Source of the DNA: Paragyromitra xinjiangensis
Lineage: Eukaryota > Ascomycota > Pezizomycetes > Pezizales > Discinaceae
Length of the DNA: 64,000 nucleotides
Assembly: GCA_038503065.1 (NCBI GenBank)
Contig: JBCAMK010000007.1
Span: 868,001-932,000, forward strand
Reading direction: 5' to 3'
Position numbers and translations under genes: made by a program. Below are positions 11,865 to 21,818 of this stretch, piece after piece. Numbering within the stretch: position 1 is the stretch's first letter; each line of letters begins with the position of its first letter. The notes under the pieces are model-generated. The model was not told the DNA's origin and did no database searches. It saw only the letters and a program-made list of their open reading frames with translations.

Positions 11865-13963
11865 ATGGAGCGTGACCGTGATCGGGACAGAGATAGGGAT
11901 AGAGACCGCGATAGGGACCGTGACAGAAGGTACATACATAATTGCCATCAGCTTTCTTCTCCTTTCTATCAGACTTGGCCGTGAAGTGTGATGTCGAAAT
12001 CGCATGGCATGTCCTCTAACCCACCCCTCACCTAAAGCCTCTACTGACATTGCATGCACCAAAACTATCAAGGTTTCGCGACTTCCGCGACACTTCTCCT
12101 CATCGAGGTCTTGATTCTTACATTCCATCCTCTGGTCGGCGCCGTCCTTCTCGCTCCCCTCCTCCTCCTAGAGGTGATAGCTATGTCCCTACGCGTCGTC
12201 GTTTTCCATCTCGTTCTCCTCCTTTCCCTGACCGACGATCTCGCTCGCCACCGCCTCGCCGTCATAGGTCCTTGTCGAGATCGCCTGTTCGTGACCGGGA
12301 TAGAGCGAGGTCTCGAACACCTCTCAGGAGGAGGGACAGAAGCCGCTCATTGACCCCAATTCGCCGTCGAGGTGGTAGGAGTCATTCTAGGTCGCCTAGG
12401 GATCACCGCCATGGTAGACGTCGTTCGCCATCTCCACTACCACATAGACGAGACCGTTCAAGGGATAGATCTCCCCCTCCCAGACGAGACAGGACACCAC
12501 CTCCGCCTAGGAGAGACCGTTCGAGGGATAGAAGCCCTCCTCGCTCAGCCACTAAACGGCCGCAATCCCCTTCGACGCACACAGAACGTGTGGTGCGTGC
12601 AAGGTCCCGTTCTCCGATTAGGCCTGTATCGAGAAGACGCTCTCTAACGCCCAGATCACCTGCCCGTCGGCGAGACAGGTCCCGTTCCGCAAGGAGACCC
12701 CCAAGGTCAAGGTCTCCGTTTCGCCGTAATGACAGGGACCGGGCCGACAATTTTCGGAGAGGTGATCGCCGGGAGAGGGATAGGTCCCTCGTCAGGCCCA
12801 GGTCACCATTGCCTCCGAGGCGTGGTTCCCGCTCACCCTTTAGGTCGCCTTTGAGGAGACGACGTTCGTCGACACCGCCGCGACTTGCGTCACCATCTAG
12901 ACGCCGCGATTCTAGATCCCCCCGTGTAAGGCCATCGAGAAGCCCAGGGTCTCCTCCTAGGAAGAGGGGAAGGGTCGGCTCACCGCCGAGCAGAGGATCT
13001 GGTCGGCCATACTCGCCCCCTCTGGTCCCGAGCCGACCTCGCTCCCGCTCCCCGGTACGTGAGTCTGTGGCTGTATCACCACGAAGCCAGAGTGGCCACC
13101 CACCTGTGGTTAGAGGATCAGGTTTCGGTTCCTCCCCTGCTCCATCTGGGGGTGCGCCCAGCCGGAAAATCTCTCCAGCACCTCCGTCGCGTCCTCGCTC
13201 TCCACCTTCACGAGCTATGTCTCCACCGCGTGGCCCCCGCGGTGCTACCTCGCCACCCACTAACGGACCAGCCGTCCACCCTGAGCGTCTCCAACAGCTC
13301 TCCAACGGCTTCTCGCCCGTTCCGCCGCGTGGCCCCTCTGGAGGCTCCAGGCCCACCCCTAATGTAGTCCCACCTAGGGGCCCCAGCTCGTATCAAGGAG
13401 GCAATCGTACTCTCGCTCCTAGTCATCCCCAACCACCACCCAGTGGGCCCCACCACACCACCGGCCGCTCGCCCAACTATCCCTCTCGCTCCACACCCAA
13501 TCCCCCAACTGCACCACGCATCCCCCCCTCGGGCCCCCGACGTATGTCTGCCGTTTCTCCTAACGGTGCACCTCCTCCTGGAGGCCCTTCTGGGGGGGTA
13601 GTGCCCAATAGCTCTGCCCCAAACACTAATAATGCCATCCCGACTGGTCCTCGCGCCGGGAATTTCCCGTACCGCACCTCGCTGCCAACTGCACACTCGC
13701 ATCACCACCATCGACCGTCGCCGAGTGGGCCAGGGACTACAATCCCTGGCGGACGGCTGCTGCCGTCGGTAGACAAACCAAGTGAAGACCGGCTTGCGAG
13801 GCTGAAAGCCGATCAAGCGAAGCTGGAGGAGGAGAACAAGGCTATTCAGGAAAGAAAGAGGAAGGGGCTTTATGGATGGGAGAAGAGCCAGCGTGAAGCT
13901 GAAAGAGAAGGGTTTAAAGTCGAGCTGGCAGAAGGGGGGTTAGTTGGTGGAGGGATGGATTAG
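11865..13963 (+). CDS. RS/RD-rich nuclear protein without an RRM
   Basis: Two exons, 11865-11929 and 12073-13963, give 651 aa. Exon 1 encodes a pure Arg-Asp run after ME. Residues to about 320 are dense in RS, SRSP, RDRSRDRSPP and similar dipeptides, the composition of SR-type splicing or mRNP factors. Residues about 320-590 are Pro/Ser/Gly-rich with repeated PPRGPxG motifs and a short His run. The C-terminal 60 residues are the only part that looks folded: a charged helix with DRLARLKADQAKLEEE and KGLYGWEKSQREAEREGF. I see no RRM, PWI or kinase domain. Nuclear RNA-processing work is inferred from composition only. The GTACAT..CAAG splice is accepted because it joins two RD-type segments in frame; the large exon alone has no good start. 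Confidence 0.8.
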
Positions 13964-14590
13964 AGGGGGCCAAGTCCTATCGTTTGGTCCTCTTAGACGA
14001 AAACATTGAGAAATAGGGTTTCATCATCGTGACCTACGTTAATCGACTTCTCCGTGCTTCTTGTCACCTTTAACTCTACCTTTCTTTTACTCTTTTTTCC
14101 TGCTTTTATTGTAATGAGCATGAGTAAATTTTTAGCGCCCCCTTTTTCCCTCCATATCACCTTTATGGAACACAGGAAAACAAAAATGTTATCTTGGTCT
14201 TTTTATCCTCCCCATCTTTTTTTATAGTACGAGTGAATTTGTGTTTCTTCGGTGTACAATTATTTATGTTTGACGTTTGGCAACGGGAGGGAGTAACCCC
14301 TGTGCTACTTCATAGCCTAATTATTCTTTTTGTCCCTCTGCGATCCTACATCCCCCTATCCGAGGCCTGCAGAAAGACGAGTGCGCCGCGTTGATAGCGC
14401 AAGTGACATATTTAGTAGATGTAACCGCGAGTGATAGGTTGTGCAAATTAGTGACCAGGCTCCGTCAGGTCTAGGAACAGAAGAAGAAACGGAACAAGAC
14501 AGAACGACAATGCATTATTAAGATAGGATACCTAGGTCGATACTAGATTGGATGGACAGGATGGAAGAAATGGAAATGACCCTAGTTCTC

Positions 14591-14662
14591 ACGCTGCGGC
14601 TCCAAGGGTTGGATACGTAAATGAATTACTATTACTACTACATACTACGCTGCGGCTCCAAG
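14591..14662. repeat. Direct repeat, 16 nt twice
   Basis: ACGCTGCGGCTCCAAG occurs at 14591-14606 and again at 14647-14662, 56 bp apart, in otherwise AT-rich spacer. Confidence 0.85.
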
Positions 14663-15657
14663 ACGACGTTCAACACGTGACCCTATAGTTTATCTATATT
14701 GACATTAACGGTTCTCCTACTCTCATTCAACATGTTTGCTCAATGGGCTCCAACAGCTCAAATTTTACTCCTATTGAGCTTCCTCCCAATTTGCTCTTCT
14801 TTCCATCTAGCTGATATCTCCACCTCTTCAATGACAATACTATCAGCTTTACTCGAGCCAAACAGAATTTCCGGATATTTGGACGAAGATTCTCGAGGGT
14901 TGATAAAAATCAATTGGTGGCCCTTTAGGCCATTATAAGACCCCAAAAATCATACGAGACAAACGACTAACACGTAGATAATATAGGAACGAATTAAACG
15001 ACCAGACCTCCATCACTCCTTCACCGGTTTATGCCTTGATAAAGCTCCAGGCAAAGGGGTAGAATCTGGAATGCCCTTGTCGAACTATCGGCTAAGCTGC
15101 TTATGGTTCATGTCAAAAATAACTATCCAGATTCCAAAGTAGCGAGAATTACAGATAACTACTGTACCGGAGAAGGACAAACAAAACAACAAAATAAGCA
15201 AAAGAATCCTTCAGATCGTGAAGGAAAATCGCCCCCTGGTTTTTGGATTTATGCCATAAGAACCTGAAATCCAGACACTTTTCCGGATGGCGAAAGCAAG
15301 GCTATCTCAGGAAGAGAGAAGGCTCCCGACTAAATTCCACTCAATCTTTCCCCTATAAAGAAAGAAGTCAGAACGGAGCCCCCGGAGTGGGCTACAAAGA
15401 TAAACGACAAGTGAATTTATGTGACCCATTACCTACCTAGGCTTCTAGCGGTGGATCGGATAGTAATAGGGAATACTCTGTGTCAGTATTCTACCAAATG
15501 GATTTCTAGAACCAGAGGATGAGGTACGAAGCTGTGGCTACATACTATGATCATCATCCGCTTCCCTCGCACACCGTCGTGCAGGATGGGCCAGCCAATG
15601 GGCGCCCTCCATAAGACACGGTTTCCTGCCTCTTCTTCACATTTTATCTCCTGAATG

Positions 15658-15692
15658 CTAGTTTTCCATCTCATCCCCATATGGAAAACTAG
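15658..15692. repeat. Perfect 12-bp inverted repeat (hairpin)
   Basis: CTAGTTTTCCAT at 15658-15669 is the exact reverse complement of ATGGAAAACTAG at 15681-15692, with an 11-nt loop. No gene end lies directly beside it, so it is not an obvious terminator. Confidence 0.8.
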
Positions 15693-17213
15693 AGGATCCA
15701 TCAGGCTCATACGGAGGGAATTCGTTCCCGTTCTTTTCGTGTTCTCAGCACTGTTTTTGGGTCGTATATACCCTTTCTCGCTGTTGAGAAGTTATTTTTT
15801 ACCCCACTTTTGCGGTTCCACTTTTTCGTGTCAAAACCTTGGCACTCCTCCACATCACCACATATTATTCAATATGGTTTTACGGAAATAACTCCATCCT
15901 TTTACAACCCAACCTTCGACGATTGTTTTCCGAATCCTACTTCCACTATCGGCCAGAAGACACAGCGTGAAGGTTGCCGCCCAACGCTTCTGCGAAAAGA
16001 TTCCGATACCGATTTAGAACAACTCCGTCAGGTCGCCCCACTACCAGCTAGAGATCTTGCACTGGCTCTTCGTAGAGTCCATCAGTTGAGGGACTGGGTG
16101 TAAGGGGAGGGCTCTACGTATGCACTCTGGTACCGGGATAAAAAAACCCTTGTCAGTCGTGGAGGGTTGGGTCACGAGAGGGGAAGAGGGAAATAAGTAA
16201 GAAGTATTGTTTAATGTGTTTCATATTTTGTTTGGTAGTTTGGAAGAACGAAACTACCCACCAGCGAGGTGGTGTCGCGTGTGGATGTGTTTGTTTTGGG
16301 TGTGGTTTGTTTTTGTTTTTTGTTTTTTGTGTGGGCGAAGTGAAAGGAGGGTCGGGTGGAAAACACGTTATATGATGGCCCTGAAAAGCCGAAAGGGTCC
16401 TGTTGTTACCGCGTTTCTTACGGGCTTCAGGATTCATTATAGTGTGGATGGGAGTTTGTTCCCGAGCATATCTTTCGTGAACATTAGTACTTGTACTTTT
16501 GTTTTTACATTTTATATTTATTTTGGCTGGGGTTTCTCACGCCGTAGGATGAATACCCATAAAGGGTCCTATCCTTTTGTAGCTAGAATTCTAGTTATAA
16601 TAAATTCATTATTAAAAAAAAAATAAAAAAAATACTATGATCATATTCCAAGCACCAATGACATGGGCGAGGACAACTACATGTAGCCATGGCCTTGCAG
16701 GATGGCTACTCACCGGACAAACCTTATGTCAACAGAAATAACTTACCCTAAAAACATTTGTGATGCTATTGTCCCCTTGATGGTCACACAGAATTAGGAG
16801 ACGCTAACTTATTTTTAGCATTACCAGTTTTTAAAAAGGCCATGAGGACACCTTTCGTGCTATAAATTTCACGTCAGGCCCCATTTCTTTGTCTCAGATA
16901 CCCTCGAACTTCAACTTCAATTCATTTGAAGAAAACGGTGATCTATCTTCCCTTCCCCCGATATCATAATTGATACTCATTCCATTCATCCCATCTGCGC
17001 TCCAAGAAGAGTAGGTAAACGTCTCTATCGACAAAAACGAAGTCTCCACGAGCAGTTGAAGTACAGATAGTTTTCTTTGTCCATATATTCTCAACTAACA
17101 TAAACAGTTTTTTATGGAAAAAACAAGGGGAATCTCTAGTCATTAAAAATCGTTTTTTGGACCCATCCCACCTAATGGAAAAAGAAAAGACAAAGCGTGC
17201 TCATAACCAGTAT

Positions 17214-18833
17214 CTAGTGCTTCCCAGTGGGGACTTCGCCAGTGAGCTTCGCGACAGCTTCCTTTGCCCTATAGATTCGAGAAGTATTAGAATATGAATG
17301 AGAGTAGAGCAGTGATTGAGGGGGAGTATACATATCGCCTAATCCAACCATGCAGACCGTCTGCCAAACGCCAAGCCCAATTCTAGGAGTGACACCGCGG
17401 TAAAGACCCTTCAGACCATTGTTTTGATAAATATATTTCGCAGCCTTAGCGACGGTGAGATTCTTAGGGCGATTCGGATCCTCTTTCTTGCTCTGCATCT
17501 CAACACGAATGACCTATGTAATAGTTAGCTTTTATTTTCGTCAAAAGGTATTAGAACAACGCTTACCTCAATTGGTTGATTCCAAGCACTCAAACCACCA
17601 CCAAGAACACTAGCTAAAATCTTCTCCCATGCAGCCAACCTGTCGTTCTCACCCTTCCCAGTCATATTTTTGATACCCTGCTCAGCGAGCCTGCTCAAAC
17701 CGAACCTAGAACCCCAGTTCGTCATCTGTCTAATGGCAACAGCATTTACACCTCTGTTGATACCCGCAATACCATCCTTACGGTAGATATCTGCGAAAAC
17801 GCCAAACGTAGACTGGGGTTTGACTCCCGAAGCAGCCTGCTTGTGGCGAGTAATCTCGACCGTCTTCATACACGTGCAGAAGCCCATAGTAGCGTACGCC
17901 TGGGCGACACCACCAATGACACCCCCTGTGATACCGGCGGTGAAGTTTCCGGCACCAAAAGTGCGGGCGTGGTACCTGTGCAGTTGTTAGCTAGGAGAAG
18001 CTCGGTGCAACGGAAACCATGTGAATAGAATACTTACTCAGCTTCCGAAGAAACGAAGAGCAGTACCGCTCCCTTAGTTGATGCTTCGATCCATGCCTAG
18101 ATATTTGCCTTGGGTCAGTTTCTACTTCAACGCGGTGGCTATCGACGCTTTGGAGGGCGGTTTTTTTGCATGTGTCAAAACACAAATATCCGAATGCGCA
18201 GCAACACAACCAAAAAGAAGAGCGCCAACTGACCCATGGAATCAACCCCTGGTAAACTAGAAGCACGGAAAAGAATCAGCTGCCATCCACGAGGCTGCGG
18301 GGCGCAAGGGAAGGTGGGGGGAATAGGAACAACGCACATCCGAAAACCCCACCACGACCCCAAGTTGTCCTAAAAGCACTGCCAATGCTATCACCTCGGT
18401 TGGCGGCCATGTGAGTCTAGAAAAATAATTAGTTTAATTTTCCAATTACGATTATACTCGAGCAATGGGAGCAATTTACCTTCACAACCTCAAGAGGCTG
18501 TTTCATCGACCAGGAAAATTCATTAGCTTTCCGTCCATATTTACTTATATTTTCGTCTGTTAAACCATACCTGTCCTAAAGTAGTGACCCTATCGGTAGA
18601 GAATGAAAATCAGCCCCCATCTCAAATCACAGGTATCCATTCCAGATTTGACTGGAATAGAGGAAAACATACTCAAACATATTCAATCCAGCTCCCACTG
18701 CATTGGTTTAGATATCAGCGCGACTTCTCATCTGCTTGCGGGCGCGATCTTGGGGAGGCATACAGAGTAGATTAGAAAAGCTCACAGGCTTCTTCGCCGG
18801 TTGCTGGGTTGTAACAGGCATTGCGGCCGCCAT
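17214..18833 (-). CDS. YHM2: YHM2-type mitochondrial citrate/oxoglutarate carrier
   Basis: Inner mitochondrial membrane SLC25 carrier that exchanges citrate for 2-oxoglutarate (NADPH shuttle) and was also described as mtDNA-associated in yeast. Ten minus-strand exons: 18833-18764, 18697-18673, 18591-18573, 18497-18480, 18416-18338, 18256-18234, 18096-18038, 17975-17567, 17513-17332, 17268-17214; the product is 312 aa (yeast 314). Conserved blocks across the joins include [74 protein letters not shown] and [18 protein letters not shown]. Exons 2, 3, 4 and 6 are only 25, 19, 18 and 23 nt, and each is needed for the carrier sequence. The last intron (63 nt) is in frame and stop-free; the family C-terminus shows it is spliced. 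A second in-frame ATG is at codon 5. Confidence 0.95.
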
Positions 18834-20402
18834 CGATGATTATTCTTGTTTGAATGGGGCCCTGACCAAGGACGACAAATAATACGGATAAGATAATAGG
18901 GTGGGAGGAAGTCGAGAGACTGATGGGCTGGCGAACGAGGGGAGAAAAGTGTTGGGGGAGGTGTCAAGACAACGACTGTGAGAGTTTAAGTATGAGAGCT
19001 AGAGAGACGAAGTTTCGTAAGAGAGGAGAGGAGATAGGAAGAGAAGCAAGAGAAAATTTAAAAAGGAGACAAAGGAGATAGAAACCAAGAGGGAATTGGT
19101 TAGTTAGTTATAGGTAGGCACCAGGGACCGAGATGGTTGGGGGACAAGTAAAAACCGCAAGCTTAGGTTTGTTGAGGATACCCACCAGGATCGCGAACTC
19201 GACGGTGTGCGGCCGGTCTTCGACGCCCGTGCCTTTTGTGCAACATCTCATCGAAGACAACAGTCCCAGCAGAAGATCCGAGTATGTCAACTCCATCCTG
19301 GACACGCCTGTACCCCACGGAGTGTGGGCGAAATTTACTGACAGTCAGCCAGCAGGGGCTGATGAATCCGGGTATCTTGGTGTTTCGTAACTATGTCCGA
19401 ACAGCCCTATCTCTTCGGAGTACTTTGCATATCGTCACGACAGACCCAGCCTGGTTGATTGAGGCTCACAAACCACGAAGATCATCTTTGCTCCTAGATC
19501 ACTAGATTCGGTAGAGTGCGGCTGAAAATCGAGTCTGCACATAATAACCCTATGGAGAACTCCTGGTACCAGTAAAAGATAGCAGAAATATTTCAGCAAC
19601 TAAAATAAGCTTTCCGATCAATACCATGCGATTTAATTTTGCTTTGCTATAGTCATTGCCCTCACGATAACCCATTATAAAGTAACAGGCAGGGTGGTTA
19701 AGTCTCCGCATTAGTTTATTGAGTGTCTTGTAATGTGATTGATACATGCAATCAAATAAACGAATTGCTAATACCATTCGAGGAAAGGTCATTCCTTCTT
19801 ATTGTCTTTTGCGAGGCACAGCAAGCTCCTACCAACACATCCACCTAAAACTAGAAGAAAAAGAAGGAGAGAAATACATTATCGCCGACGTCTTGCGACT
19901 TATTTAGTGTCCGGGAATGTCTGTGGTTACTACCACCTCCTCTTGTAGTGAAAGTTTGATGAGTGACCCCGTATGGCACAACTTGAGACAAAATAAACCC
20001 TTACTGGTCTGGGCGCTCTTGAGCAAGGCATTTATCAATATTTCACTTCACGACTCCACACAGTGTTAGGATTTTCGTTGGATCCCTTATGCAAAAAGAT
20101 ATTTTTGGTATTGGCGCCAATACTTTCCTGGCTATTAATATCCGAGCCTCTCCAGCTTCAATTACCCTTCACATTGATACTTCGACGAATTATTAATAGC
20201 TAAGTACCTTGAGTTTAATGTTCCTCCAAATGATGCTCGGGTATTAGCACTCACTATCACCGCCATCGCGAAGTCAACCGCACCACATATCCCAACTAAA
20301 TTTATGATAGAATCTACTCTTAGGTGATTAGTTCCGATATACCCTCACCTCTCACCTAAGAATCAAATCTTACCCCTCGAAAAATCTCTCCTACACCCTA
20401 AA
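18834..20402. other. Spacer: YHM2 promoter and region upstream of the orphan gene
   Basis: A purine-rich plus strand (GAGAGG/AGGAGA at about 18900-19090) is the C/T-rich leader of YHM2 read on the minus strand. Overlapping small frames on both strands at 19108-19505 have no recognisable content. From 19600 to 20400 I see nothing gene-like. Confidence 0.45.
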
Positions 20403-21356
20403 ATGAACACTTCCAACAATCAACTGCTCCCCTCTGAATGGAGCTATCACCCTTCCCATCCCAGAAGACAACGTTCTCCTATCCCTTCCTCCACATACTC
20501 TGAGCTTAGCCACCTAATCGAGCTAGGATATGACCTGGAGGCTTATACAGGAAAAACTAGCCTGATCGACTCCGCTAAAACTACCGAAGAGGCAGGTCTT
20601 AAACAGAACACAAGATACCTCAGAGAAGAATTAAAATCCCCTGAAGAATTTTACCAGGGTTTCGACGGTTGCACTGTGCCAGCCCAATATTCCCGTAAGC
20701 AAGAAAAATGCTACAAAAGCGTGCAACACCATGCGGTCACATCGGAGGTGGATCGTGAGGTGAACATGCTGCCGCGTGCCAGTCTCGGCACTATCTATCC
20801 GCCGAAAGAAAATCCAGAAACAAATTCAGATGCGGTCTGCGTACAGACACTAAAGAAGGTCAGTAGGCCTGACGTGAAGAAGCCTGAGACGTTCCCTCCA
20901 CAAACCCCTCGCCATGCTTGTGGCCCCACCCCGCCTAGTCGCAGGAATTTCTTCGATTTCAAGGGTTATACTCCGGAGTTGATAGAGGAGGAAAGGAAGA
21001 AATTGAGAAGAGGGAAGGGGAAGGAGATAGAGGTGGATGGATTAGTGAAGGAGGTGGAGGAGTTGAAACTCGAGAAATTTGAGCAAGATGATGAGTGGGA
21101 AGAAGATATAGGTAAGGGGGAAAAGGAGGGAGATAGGCGGGATTGCATTCACGTTGCCCGGTTGAATCATAACGGAGTTCCTATGCAATGCAATGGAAGT
21201 CGACGGACTAGCATGCAGCTAGATCCCCCAAATCATCAATACCAACAGCCACCCCACCCCAGAAACCTTGAGTCCAAATGGGTCCTTGTCAATAGCTTCG
21301 CCGAAGATAGAGAAGAATTTATCTTTGTCGAGAAGGATGCACAAAACCACTCCTAG
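20403..21356 (+). CDS. Unidentified 317-aa protein, charged and probably disordered
   Basis: A single uninterrupted frame of 317 aa starting MNTSNNQLLPSEWSYHPSHP. I do not recognise it. The first 190 residues are Pro/Ser/Thr-rich. A motif FFDFKGYTPELIEEERKKL is followed by a strongly charged Lys/Glu coil (about 195-235), an acidic DDEWEEDIGKGEKEGD stretch, and a more hydrophobic end, KWVLVNSFAEDREEFIFVEK. It converges on the Sae2/CtIP gene with 460 bp between stops. A GGTAAG at about 21110 could be a donor, so the 3' structure is not certain. Likely an accessory, lineage-restricted gene, or possibly an over-long open frame. Confidence 0.55.
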   Translation: MNTSNNQLLPSEWSYHPSHPRRQRSPIPSSTYSELSHLIELGYDLEAYTGKTSLIDSAKTTEEAGLKQNTRYLREELKSPEEFYQGFDGCTVPAQYSRKQEKCYKSVQHHAVTSEVDREVNMLPRASLGTIYPPKENPETNSDAVCVQTLKKVSRPDVKKPETFPPQTPRHACGPTPPSRRNFFDFKGYTPELIEEERKKLRRGKGKEIEVDGLVKEVEELKLEKFEQDDEWEEDIGKGEKEGDRRDCIHVARLNHNGVPMQCNGSRRTSMQLDPPNHQYQQPPHPRNLESKWVLVNSFAEDREEFIFVEKDAQNHS

Positions 21357-21818
21357 CATGATATCGTAGGAGCATGAGGTAGTTGTAACTAAAGTGTATT
21401 AGTAGAACTCTCATCCTATTTTTATCACTCTTTTTCGAGGATGGACGTCTAGGGGATCGAGGAGAGGTTATGGAAGTCCATAAGGATTTATGTCTAAAAC
21501 TTTTGTAACCACCCTCGTTATTTGAGTGTGGGAACTGCATGTATGAATTACCAATCAATCAATGGGTGGGGGAATTTGTGCAGCTATATAGATACGCGAG
21601 TGACTAGCTATGACCCTCACAGGCGGGAAAACAAAAAGCGTTGAGAATATGCAAAATTCTCTAATTGCAACAATAGAGCACCAAGGCCTAGCCGAAAATA
21701 AACAAAAAGTACGCCGCCTCAATTAACTCCTCTTCTCCCCGAAAAAAATATAAAAAAACGTAGTTAACTATAAGCCTTCACAGTACCTCGGAAGAAGCAT
21801 CACTCTTCTTAACCACCA
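21357..21818. other. Convergent 3' spacer
   Basis: Lies between the stop codons of the orphan gene and the Sae2/CtIP-like gene. AT-rich, with A-runs near 21745-21760; no gene seen. Confidence 0.4.

Larger units (their letters stand above)
13964..17213. other. Gene-poor spacer, 3.2 kb
   Basis: 3' flank of the RS-rich gene, then no supported gene up to the YHM2 3' end. Contents: two copies of a 16-nt word (14591-14606, 14647-14662), a hairpin (15658-15692), TTTTTTG/GTTTT-rich DNA at about 16300-16340, and an A-rich tract at about 16612-16632. A minus-strand frame near 16894-17094 and several small plus frames lack family features. Confidence 0.5.

Noticed and set aside
11543..11875. Cys/Ala/Val-repeat frames over the TG-rich tract
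   Set aside because: Products of the alternating TG/CG sequence in three frames; no coding signature.
12403..13356. 317-codon minus-strand frame antisense to the RS-rich gene
   Set aside because: It is Gly/Arg/Leu-rich low complexity, the expected complement of RS/PP codon repeats; no independent features.
15810..16103. 97-codon plus-strand frame with a regular, charged C-terminus (DLEQLRQVAPLPARDLALAL)
   Set aside because: It has no ATG start in frame, and the only nearby ATG (15873) reaches a stop after five codons unless an unusual 3-nt first exon is assumed. The family is not recognised; possibly a gene remnant.
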